Part shown: positions 24,513 through 32,084 of the stretch, one piece after another | Position numbering within the stretch: the stretch's first letter is position 1 | Layout: each line of letters begins with the position of its first letter | Assembly: GCF_020439865.1 (NCBI RefSeq) | Contig: NZ_JAGRPF010000125.1 | Span: 1-32,084, forward strand | Origin: Prosthecobacter sp. | GTDB lineage: Bacteria; Verrucomicrobiota; Verrucomicrobiia; Verrucomicrobiales; Verrucomicrobiaceae | Direction: 5' to 3' | Length of the DNA stretch: 32,084 nt | Program-made: the position numbers and the translations under genes | The notes under the pieces: generated by a model | Database searches by the model: none | The model's input: the letters and a program-made list of their open reading frames with translations, nothing else | Told to the model about the DNA's origin: nothing

Positions 24513-27127
24513 CACGCGGGCGGCAGTTCAGCAGGCGCGGCTTCGCTGCTGCTGTGGATGATGGAATGGGCGAAATAGCCGGCGGTCAGCGCGTCATTGA
24601 GCAACGGCATCGCCTCGATGAGATGGGTCAGGAGTTTCGCCACCTGCGTCTGCGCCCAAGTCCCCGGTTCGACACGGGCAAGCTCGGTGGGGTCGCACAA
24701 TTGCAGCCGGGTGCTGCTCTCGAGGAACACCCGCATTGCCGGCGTAAGCACGGCGGAGCTCTGCTCATGCGGCAGATGCTCGAACTGCTGCCGGATGCGT
24801 TCAAACTGGAAGCGCAACCCGCGCGGATTCTGTTCGTCGAGCATGAGCAGGTCATACACTGCCGCGAGCTGCGGCAGCAGGCTGTAGCGGTTGCGGTAGG
24901 TGATCGTGCTGTCACCGACTTCGAGAATGGCTTCGAGCAGGCTGGGGTTTTCGGCGTCCGCACTGTGCAGGCCGGCGCGGAGGAGATGACAGATATACGT
25001 GGTGCGTTCCAGGCGGTGTCCGATGTCGAGGAACATCCAGCCTTGGGCGCGCGTCATGTTCTCTTTCGCCAATCCGTGAAAGGAAGCCAGTTCGAGGATG
25101 ATGCGCGTGAGCACATTCAATGCATCGGACATCGGTGTGACGCTCGGTGTGTTGTCATAGACATCCAAAGCATCACTGAGCTGGCTGATGATGCGCCACG
25201 TGTCCACCGAGATGCGGTCACGCAGCAATACGCCGATGCGCTGGATGTGCTCGACGCTTGAGCGGATGCTGGCAGGATGATTGGCATCGAACACGGCCTC
25301 CAGGAGGCGGGCTTCGAGTTGCTCCTGCTGGGAGGCCAGCACAGCGGCATCCGGCACGTCTTCGAGAACGCCGAGGTTTTTCAGTGCCTCCAGCAGCGGC
25401 AGAAGCAGAGGGGTCTCGCTCATCCCGCTTTCCGGCGAGCAGCGCAGCAGCGTCGAGCGCAGGAGGCGCGCGGTTGATTCGGCGCGCTCGGCATAGCGCC
25501 CGAGCCAGTACAGATGATTCGCGACGCGGCTGCCGAGATTGTGCCCCGTGCGCCGCAGTTCCACCGAGGTGCGCGTGGCCGAGAGCAGCGTGACGTTTTC
25601 CACCGGCCCTTCGCTGAGCACCCAGGTGTCTTTGCTGCTGCCGCCTTTTTGCATCGACACCAAAGGCGACTCTATCGAGGCCGCCACACGCGTTAGCGCG
25701 CCCGGCATGACCATGTAGCCGTCCTTGGTGGCGACGAGATAGACTCGCACGCTCACGGGCTTGTGAACGAGTTGCCCGTCCTCCCACGTGGGTGCGGTGG
25801 AGAAGGAGATTTTTTCCTGGGCGGCCCAGCGATCGGGCGCAAAACGCATGCGCTCGATCAGAGCCGCGCGCTCTGCTGCGGAGAGCTGACCGCCGAAGCA
25901 AACATCCTGACCGCGCACGCGGAAGGAGCTTTTGATGACCAGCCGATCGAGGTTTTTCTCCACTTCGGCGCGTGGCCGTTCCTGTCCGCACCACCACGTG
26001 GCCACGGACGGCATGAGGAGATCCTCACCGAGCAGCTTGCGGCACAAACCGGGCAGGAAGGCCATCATGGCCGGTGCCTCGGCCAGTCCGGATCCCAATG
26101 CGTTCGCCAAGGCCACGTTGCCCGCACGCACGGCGCGCACGAGACCGGGAACTCCGAGCATGGAGTCGTTTCGCAGTTCCAGCGGATCGGCGAAATCGTC
26201 ATCGACCCGGCGCAGGATCACGTCCACCGGCTCGAGACCGCTGAGCGTCTTCAAATAGACGCGGTCATCACGCACCGTGAGGTCTTCGCCCTCCACGAGC
26301 GTGTAGCCGAGATAGCGGGCGATGTACGCCTGCTCGAAGTATGTTTCGTTGTAGGGCCCGGGTGTCAGCAGCACGACCCGTGGCTCCTCCACGGGGCGCG
26401 GAGCCAGCGCGGCGAGCGACTGCTGCATCTGCCGGAAAAAGACCGCGAGACGCCGCACCCGCGCGTCACGAAACACCTCCGGCAGCAGCCGCGAAGTGAT
26501 CAGGCGATTTTCCAAGGCATAGCCGGAACCGGTTGGAATCTGCGTGCGGTCGGAAATCACCCACCACCGGCCGTCGGGGGAGCGGGCGATGTCGGCTCCA
26601 TAGACCTGCAGCGGCTTGGCGTTCGGCAGTTTGATGCCATGGCAGGGCCTCAGATAACCGGGTTGCCCCAGCACCATCGCCGCCGGCATGTCGCCTTTGC
26701 GGATCAACTGCTGCGGGCCGTAGCTGTCGGTCAAAATCGCGTTCAGCAGCGTCGCACGCTGGATGAGCGCCTTCTCGATGCCCTCCCACTCGCGCGAGGA
26801 GATGACAAACGGCACGGGGTCCATCTGCCAGGGCGTGTCGAGGCCCCGGGCGTCGTAGATGTTGAACGTGACACCGCGTTCCGCCAGGAGACGGCGTGCG
26901 GTGTCAGAAAGGCGCTTCACACCCGCGGCATCGCGCCGCTGAAGGTCCGAAATGACCTGCTCATAGTGAGGCCGCACCTTGCCGCCGGCATCGCGCAGCT
27001 CATCGTAATGTCCCCTCGTTTCAGGAGCATCCACACGTGGAAGCTCTGCCCGGGATGAAACGGGAGAAGGCAGGGTGGAACTCTGAGATTGGAAGATCAA
27101 TGCGTGGTCGTCGGTGCTGCGGTTCAC
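24512..27127 (-). CDS. Circularly permuted ATP-grasp fused to alpha-E
   Basis: An 871-residue fusion. Residues about 40-505 are the ATP-grasp ligase (FVISSREWEGIEKAL, TGSGYALENR at 199-208, LLTPGPYNETYFEQAYIA, RRVDDDFADP, KGGSSKDTWVL at 494-504). After a short linker, about 531-860 are alpha-E, beginning GSRVANHLYWLGRYAERAE. Compared with the stand-alone ligase, the E-D-N site reads S-D-R (192-194) and the Gly-rich GGYGMLMG is replaced by a segment containing RVRGQDVCFGG. It may therefore use a different substrate. The start is GTG 27127, bounded upstream by an in-frame stop. It is 45 bp from the DUF2126 gene and overlaps the next gene. Confidence 0.92.
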   Translation of the reverse strand: MNRSTDDHALIFQSQSSTLPSPVSSRAELPRVDAPETRGHYDELRDAGGKVRPHYEQVISDLQRRDAAGVKRLSDTARRLLAERGVTFNIYDARGLDTPWQMDPVPFVISSREWEGIEKALIQRATLLNAILTDSYGPQQLIRKGDMPAAMVLGQPGYLRPCHGIKLPNAKPLQVYGADIARSPDGRWWVISDRTQIPTGSGYALENRLITSRLLPEVFRDARVRRLAVFFRQMQQSLAALAPRPVEEPRVVLLTPGPYNETYFEQAYIARYLGYTLVEGEDLTVRDDRVYLKTLSGLEPVDVILRRVDDDFADPLELRNDSMLGVPGLVRAVRAGNVALANALGSGLAEAPAMMAFLPGLCRKLLGEDLLMPSVATWWCGQERPRAEVEKNLDRLVIKSSFRVRGQDVCFGGQLSAAERAALIERMRFAPDRWAAQEKISFSTAPTWEDGQLVHKPVSVRVYLVATKDGYMVMPGALTRVAASIESPLVSMQKGGSSKDTWVLSEGPVENVTLLSATRTSVELRRTGHNLGSRVANHLYWLGRYAERAESTARLLRSTLLRCSPESGMSETPLLLPLLEALKNLGVLEDVPDAAVLASQQEQLEARLLEAVFDANHPASIRSSVEHIQRIGVLLRDRISVDTWRIISQLSDALDVYDNTPSVTPMSDALNVLTRIILELASFHGLAKENMTRAQGWMFLDIGHRLERTTYICHLLRAGLHSADAENPSLLEAILEVGDSTITYRNRYSLLPQLAAVYDLLMLDEQNPRGLRFQFERIRQQFEHLPHEQSSAVLTPAMRVFLESSTRLQLCDPTELARVEPGTWAQTQVAKLLTHLIEAMPLLNDALTAGYFAHSIIHSSSEAAPAELPPA

Positions 27128-27172
27128 GACAGTAGGAATCGTTCATGCATTGTGCATCCCGTTTCTTCACTT

Positions 27173-30100
27173 TCATCCGTGCCGCAAATCGAGCGTGAAG
27201 GGGAATTCCGGATTAGGAACGGCGGGTGCGACTTTCATCTTCCCGGGCGTGTGACCGTGGCGGAAGAAGCGGGCGAGGCGGCGGCTTTCAGCCTCGTAGG
27301 AGTTCACCGGGAAGCTCTCATAGCTGCGACCGCCGGGGTGGGCGACATGGTAGGTGCAGCCGCCGAGAGAACGTTGATTCCACAGATCGACGAGATCGAG
27401 CGTGAGCGGCGAATGCACCCCGACCGTGGGCTGCAGGCAGCTCGGCGGCTGCCAGGCGCGGTAACGCACACCGGCGATGAACTCGCCGTTCGTGCCGGTG
27501 GGATGCAGCGGCACGGTGCGGCCGTTGCAGGTGATGGCGTAGCGGCCTTCGGTGAGGCCCATCGCCTTGATTTGAATGCGTTCGACGGAGGAATCGACGA
27601 AACGCACGGCCCCGCCGGCGGCACCTTCTTCACCGAGCACGTGCCAGGGTTCGAGCGCCTGCCTGATTTCGACGTGGGTGTTGCGCGCGGACCAGTCGCC
27701 GCTCAGCGGAAAACGGAACTCGTGGTGCGGCGCAAACCACTCCGGCTTCAGCTCGTAGCCGGCCTGCTGGGTCTCGTCGCACACATCTTCAAAATCGGCC
27801 CAAGTGAAATGCGGCAGCATCCAGCGGTCATGAATGTCCGTGCCCCAGCGCACGAGCGGCGCCTCATAGGGCTCCTTCCAAAAGCGGGCGATGAGCGTAC
27901 GTAGCATGAGCGCCTGCGCGAGGCTCATGCGCGCATGCGGCGGCATTTCAAAGGCGCGCATTTCGAGCAGACCGAGGCGTCCCGTGCTGCTGTCGGGCGA
28001 GTACAATTTGTCGATGCAGAACTCGGCGCGGTGCGTGTTGCCGGTGGCGTCAATGAGCAGGTTTCGATACAGGCGGTCCACCAGCCAGGGCGGCACGTGG
28101 CCGGTTTGTTCGGCGGCTTTGAAGGCCACCTCCAGTTCGTAGAGTGAATCGTTGCGCGCTTCGTCGATGCGCGGACTCTGGCTCGTCGGGCCGACAAACA
28201 GGCCGCTGAACATGTAGGAGAGCGAGGGGTGGTTCTGCCAGTAGCTCACGAGGCTGCGCAGCAGGTCCGGACGCCGCAGGAACGGACTGTCCTTGGGCGT
28301 TTCGGCGCCCATGACGATGTGATTGCCGCCGCCGGTGCCGGTGTGGCGCCCGTCGACCATGAACTTCTCCGTGCCGAGGCGTGTGAGCCGCGCTTCTTCG
28401 TACAAACCCTCGGTGATGTTCACCATCTCGTCCCAGCTCTTGGCGGGATGCACGTTCACTTCGATGACGCCCGGGTCCGGCGTGATCTTCAGCGCTTGAA
28501 CGCGCGGATCGTAGGGCGGTGGATAGCCTTCGACGACGACAGGTTGATCCAGCGCGAGCGCCACGTCCTCGACCGCTCCGAGGCAGTTCAAGTACTCCTC
28601 CAGCGTCTTTGTCGGCGGCATGAAGACGAAGAGCTTGCCGTTGCGCGGCTCCACGCAGAGCGCGGTGCGCACGATCCAGTCGGCGGATTGCTGGACGCCC
28701 GGCGGTTGTGCAGCGGGATCGATGAGTTCGGCGCGTTCTTCCTCGGTCAGATCCTCCAGTCCGAGCGGGCCGCGGCGTTGCGCGAGTTTTTTCCAGAACG
28801 AGGGCGGAACTCCGGCGATACCGCGCACAAACTGCTGCCGCGAGGGCAGGGGATCACGGTCCTCCATCGGATCCTGCTCGTAGTGGTAGGGATAGTCGGT
28901 GGATTTGACCCAGGGCTGCGAATCGAGCGGCAGGCGCAGCCCGATCGGCGAATCACCGGGCACGAGGTAGCAGCGTTCGGCCCGCAGGAACCACGGCCCG
29001 GTCTCCCAGCCTTCTCCCACGGGTTTGAGGGGCAGCACGTGGCCGATGATCTTGTCGAGGCCCTGCTCGAACACCTTGGCCAGACGCGTGCGCTCCTCCT
29101 TGTCTTTGAGGTTCGATTTCAGCGGATCCACGTTCACCGGCAGCTTTCGCTCACGCCAGAGGTAGTAGAAGGCGTCTTCATACGTCGGCATGATCCATTT
29201 GCCGCCGCAGCCGAGGCGTTCGGCCAGCGCATGAATGAAACGCGCCGAGTGGGTTTCATTCGCTCCGTAGTCGGCCTGCATGTCGGCAAACAGATGCGGA
29301 TGCGCCCACACCGGCTGGCCGTCCTTGCGCCAGTAGCAGCCGTAGGACCAGCGCGGCAGCGATTCGCCGGGATACCACTTGCCCTGGCCGTAGTGTAAAA
29401 ACGCGCCGGGGGCGAAGCGGTTCTTCAGCCGTTTCATGAGTTCATCGGAAAGCCGGGCCTTGTCCGGTCCCACCGCCACCGTGTTCCACTCGGGACCGTC
29501 CATGTCGTCGATGGAGACGAAGGTGGGCTCGCCGCCCATGGTGAGGCGGATGTCGGCGGCGTTGATTTCCTTGTCCAGTGCATGACCGAGCGCCTCGATC
29601 TCCGCCCACTGTTCGTCGGTGTAGGGCTTTGTGACTCGGGGCGATTCGAAGATGCGATCGACCCTCATTTCGAACTCGAACTCCGTTTTACACGGCTCCA
29701 CCAATCCGCTGATCGGTGCGGCACTCTGCGGATCAGGCGTCGCGGCGAGCGGGATGTGGCCTTCGCCGGCGAGGAGACCTGAAGTGGGATCGAGCCCGAT
29801 CCAGCCGGCGCCCGGCAGATACACCTCGCACCAAGCGTGAAGGTCAGTGAAATCGACTTCCGTGCCGCTCGGGCCGTCGAGGGATTTCACGTCCGGTTTG
29901 AGCTGAATGAGGTAGCCGCTGACAAAACGGGACGCGATGCCGAGGCGACGCATGATCTGGACCATCAGCCAGGCGGAGTCACGGCACGAACCGCTGCGCT
30001 TCGTGAGCGACTCCTCTGGTGTCTGCACGCCCGGCTCCATCCGGATTGTGTAGCTGATGTCCTTCCACAGGCGTTGATTGATCGCCACCAGCACATCGAT

Positions 30101-30544
30101 GGTGCGCGGCGGCCACGGCTTCATGGCCAGCAGCTCCTTTTCGATCTCCGTGTAGTAGTGGGTGAATTTCGGCGTGAGATCGAGGCACTTCAAAAATGGC
30201 GCCAGCTCGTTGTCCAGCGTGTCGTCGTATTCGAAGGGAAAGTGCTCGGCGTCCGGTTCGAGGAAGAAGTCGAAGGGATTCAGCACCGCCATTTCCGCCA
30301 CCACATCGACCTCGACCGTGAACTCCCGGGTCTTTTCCTCAAAGACCAGTCGTGCGAGGTAGTTCGACTGCGGATCCTGCTGCCAGTTGAGGAAATGCTG
30401 TTCGGGCGTGACCTTGAGCGAATAACTCAGGATCCGCGTGCGGGAATAAGGTGCGGGTCGCAATCGCACCACTTGGGGTCCGAGTGCGATGGGGCGTTCA
30501 TACCGGTAGCTGGTGCGGTGATGGAGGGCGACGTGGATGGACAT
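27173..30544 (-). CDS. Transglutaminase-like plus DUF2126 protein
   Basis: A 1123-residue protein heading the six-gene block. Residues 1-85 are the transglutaminase N-terminal domain, about 160-260 the core with Cys187 (GSCRDSAW), His236 (DLHAWCEV) and Asp252 (LDPTSG), and about 300-1115 DUF2126. The latter contains MGGEPTFVSIDDMDGPEWN, GTGGGNHIVMGAE and LGLLEMRAFEMPPH, which look enzyme-like (glutamine-synthetase/ATP-dependent amidoligase-related folds have been proposed for this domain). No signal peptide. It starts 146 bp from the divergent pyruvate carboxylase gene, so the block promoter should lie there. Function is unproven; context implies synthesis or release of an amide-linked product. 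Confidence 0.93.
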   Translation of the reverse strand: MSIHVALHHRTSYRYERPIALGPQVVRLRPAPYSRTRILSYSLKVTPEQHFLNWQQDPQSNYLARLVFEEKTREFTVEVDVVAEMAVLNPFDFFLEPDAEHFPFEYDDTLDNELAPFLKCLDLTPKFTHYYTEIEKELLAMKPWPPRTIDVLVAINQRLWKDISYTIRMEPGVQTPEESLTKRSGSCRDSAWLMVQIMRRLGIASRFVSGYLIQLKPDVKSLDGPSGTEVDFTDLHAWCEVYLPGAGWIGLDPTSGLLAGEGHIPLAATPDPQSAAPISGLVEPCKTEFEFEMRVDRIFESPRVTKPYTDEQWAEIEALGHALDKEINAADIRLTMGGEPTFVSIDDMDGPEWNTVAVGPDKARLSDELMKRLKNRFAPGAFLHYGQGKWYPGESLPRWSYGCYWRKDGQPVWAHPHLFADMQADYGANETHSARFIHALAERLGCGGKWIMPTYEDAFYYLWRERKLPVNVDPLKSNLKDKEERTRLAKVFEQGLDKIIGHVLPLKPVGEGWETGPWFLRAERCYLVPGDSPIGLRLPLDSQPWVKSTDYPYHYEQDPMEDRDPLPSRQQFVRGIAGVPPSFWKKLAQRRGPLGLEDLTEEERAELIDPAAQPPGVQQSADWIVRTALCVEPRNGKLFVFMPPTKTLEEYLNCLGAVEDVALALDQPVVVEGYPPPYDPRVQALKITPDPGVIEVNVHPAKSWDEMVNITEGLYEEARLTRLGTEKFMVDGRHTGTGGGNHIVMGAETPKDSPFLRRPDLLRSLVSYWQNHPSLSYMFSGLFVGPTSQSPRIDEARNDSLYELEVAFKAAEQTGHVPPWLVDRLYRNLLIDATGNTHRAEFCIDKLYSPDSSTGRLGLLEMRAFEMPPHARMSLAQALMLRTLIARFWKEPYEAPLVRWGTDIHDRWMLPHFTWADFEDVCDETQQAGYELKPEWFAPHHEFRFPLSGDWSARNTHVEIRQALEPWHVLGEEGAAGGAVRFVDSSVERIQIKAMGLTEGRYAITCNGRTVPLHPTGTNGEFIAGVRYRAWQPPSCLQPTVGVHSPLTLDLVDLWNQRSLGGCTYHVAHPGGRSYESFPVNSYEAESRRLARFFRHGHTPGKMKVAPAVPNPEFPFTLDLRHG

Positions 30545-30690
30545 GGGGTCGTGGCAGCGCGGAGGCTGGCCGTCGCTTCCACTTAAGCAAGTTCGCGGCC
30601 AATCTTATTTTTGGGCACGGGAAAAGTGCTCTCACGCCTTGCCTCGCCCCGATTCCGCGGGACTGTGCGCCCGCATTTCCCAACCCCGCC
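30545..30690. other. Divergent spacer between the DUF2126 block and pyc
   Basis: This 146-bp spacer must hold the promoters of two divergent transcripts. A weak plus-strand pair (ttaagc, 17 nt, tattt) and an A/T-rich core near 30600 are visible, but neither matches consensus well. No tRNA or clear operator is seen. Confidence 0.4.
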
Positions 30691-32084
30691 ATGTCCACGA
30701 AATCCCCCGCCCCGTCCCCGATCCGTCCAATTCGCAAACTCATGGTTGCGAACCGTTCCGAAATCGCCATCCGCGTCATGCGCGCGGCCACGGAACTTGG
30801 CATCCGGACGGTGGCCATCTACGCGCAGGAGGATCGCTTCTGCCCGCATCGCTTCAAGGCGGACGAGGCCTATGAGTTGAACAAGGACAAAGGTCCGCTC
30901 GGTGCCTACCTTGATGTCGAAGGCATTGTCACCCTGGCCAAGGAAAAAGGCGTGGACGCCATCCATCCCGGCTACGGTTTCCTCAGCGAGAACCCGCAGT
31001 TCGCCGCAGCCTGCGCGAAAGCCGGCATCATTTTCATCGGCCCGGATTCGAAAATTCTCGATCGCATGGGCGACAAAACCGCCGCACGCAACATCGCCCG
31101 CAAGCTGAGCGTGCCGATTCTGGAAGGCACCGACAATCCCGTGAGCGATCGCAAAGAGGCCATCGCCGTGGCGAAGAAGATCGGCTTCCCGCTCATCATC
31201 AAGGCGGCCTTCGGCGGCGGCGGGCGTGGCATGCGAATCGTGCGTGAGGCGAAGGACCTGGAAAAGCTCCTCGACGAAGCGCAGACCGAGGCCGAACGCG
31301 CTTTTGGCAACGGCGCCGTCTTTCTCGAAAAATTCGTCGGCAAAGCGAAGCACATCGAGGTTCAGATCCTTGCCGACAAGCACGGCAACGTGCTGCACCT
31401 GCACGAGCGCGACTGCTCCGTGCAGCGACGCCACCAGAAAGTCATCGAGCAGGCGCCGAGCTACGGTGTGAAGCAGGAGATCATCGACGGCCTCTGCGAC
31501 GCCGCGGTGAAACTGGCCAAGGCGGTGAACTACACGCACGCCGGCACGGTCGAGTTCCTCGTCGATCACGAATCCGGCGAATGGTACTTCATTGAAATGA
31601 ATCCCCGCATTCAGGTGGAGCACACCGTGACGGAGGAAATCACCAGCATCGACCTCGTGCGCAGCCAGATCCTCGTCGCGCAGGGCTACAAGCTGCATGA
31701 GGAGCCGCTCGGACTGCCGCCGCAGGACAAGATCGAAAAGACCGGCTTCGCCATCCAGTGCCGCATCACCACAGAAGATCCGGAGAACGGCTTTACACCT
31801 GACTTCGGCAAGATTTTGAACTACCGCAGCCCCGGCGGCTTCGGCGTGCGTCTCGACGGCGCCATGGGCGCGACGAACTCCGTCATCACGCCCTACTACG
31901 ACTCGATGCTGGTGAAAATGACCGTTTACGGCCGCACCTATCAGCAGGCGCTCGACCGCATGGACCGCGGCCTGCGCGAGTTCCGCATCCGAGGTGTGAA
32001 GACGAACATCCCGTTCCTGATGAACGTGGTGCACCACGCCGACTTCAAGTCCGGCCAGGCCACGACGCGCTTCATCGACAACAA
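30691..32084 (+). CDS. pyc: Pyruvate carboxylase, N-terminal (biotin carboxylase) part, cut by window edge
   Basis: 464 codons run off the right edge. The protein would carboxylate pyruvate to oxaloacetate with biotin and ATP. Visible are the biotin-carboxylase N-terminus (LMVANRSEIAIRVMRAA, 17-33), IHPGYGFLSEN (91-101), the ATP-grasp Gly loop KAAFGGGGRGM (171-181), ERDCSVQRRHQKVIE and EMNPRIQVEHTVTEE (302-316). The HRFKADEAYEL stretch near the start and the closing ATTRFIDN favour pyruvate carboxylase over acetyl-CoA carboxylase AccC. ATG 30691 is the first start; ATG at codon 18 is possible. The carboxyltransferase and biotin domains should follow outside the window. Confidence 0.93.
   Translation, partial: MSTKSPAPSPIRPIRKLMVANRSEIAIRVMRAATELGIRTVAIYAQEDRFCPHRFKADEAYELNKDKGPLGAYLDVEGIVTLAKEKGVDAIHPGYGFLSENPQFAAACAKAGIIFIGPDSKILDRMGDKTAARNIARKLSVPILEGTDNPVSDRKEAIAVAKKIGFPLIIKAAFGGGGRGMRIVREAKDLEKLLDEAQTEAERAFGNGAVFLEKFVGKAKHIEVQILADKHGNVLHLHERDCSVQRRHQKVIEQAPSYGVKQEIIDGLCDAAVKLAKAVNYTHAGTVEFLVDHESGEWYFIEMNPRIQVEHTVTEEITSIDLVRSQILVAQGYKLHEEPLGLPPQDKIEKTGFAIQCRITTEDPENGFTPDFGKILNYRSPGGFGVRLDGAMGATNSVITPYYDSMLVKMTVYGRTYQQALDRMDRGLREFRIRGVKTNIPFLMNVVHHADFKSGQATTRFIDN

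Noticed and set aside
30583..32037. A 484-codon open frame on the minus strand
   Set aside because: It is the antisense shadow of pyruvate carboxylase, whose plus-strand frame from 30691 has unmistakable biotin-carboxylase motifs and runs off the window.

Overview
The window (about 60% G+C) reads as chromosomal DNA of a Gram-negative bacterium, most likely a Verrucomicrobiota member related to Prosthecobacter or Verrucomicrobium. This is inferred from several signs: an LPS synthesis and export operon, a formylglycine sulfatase, two Gfo/Idh/MocA oxidoreductases (one with an export signal), a fused ornithine-lipid-type acyltransferase, and the near absence of Shine-Dalgarno sites. No marker gene fixes the taxon. 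Coding density is very high and no gap between genes exceeds about 150 bp. I see no rRNA, tRNA, CRISPR array, insertion sequence or prophage.

Layout. 1-1660 (+): the tail of an unknown gene, then an ABC-2 exporter ATPase and permease. 1661-8240 (-), in transcription order: an FKBP-type isomerase, a sulfatase, a fatty-acid desaturase, uvrB, a small lipoprotein and a secreted Gfo/Idh/MocA protein. 8333-11697 (+): glpD, a second Gfo/Idh/MocA oxidoreductase and an orphan gene with clearly foreign codon use. 11728-13388 (-): purE-purK, divergent from pyrF (13476-14228, +). 14337-16145 (+): a two-domain acyltransferase. 16183-20005 (-): kdsA-lptC-lptA-lptB-hpf, ended by an intrinsic terminator that lies inside the 3' end of the convergent acyltransferase gene. 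30691 to the right edge (+): the biotin-carboxylase half of pyruvate carboxylase, cut by the window.

The most notable region is 20136-30544 (-), six contiguous genes. They encode three transglutaminase-like cysteine hydrolases (one fused to DUF2126), two circularly permuted ATP-grasp ligases and two alpha-E domains. Two parallel sets lie head to tail. In the upstream set the ATP-grasp and alpha-E are one fused protein followed by a transglutaminase; in the downstream set they are separate genes in the same order. These families co-occur widely and are thought to make and process an unidentified peptide or amide product, but substrate and product are unknown. Here a complete fused version and a complete split version sit side by side, with a DUF2126 protein at the head. 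The two ATP-grasps differ at matching motif positions, so the sets are probably not redundant.
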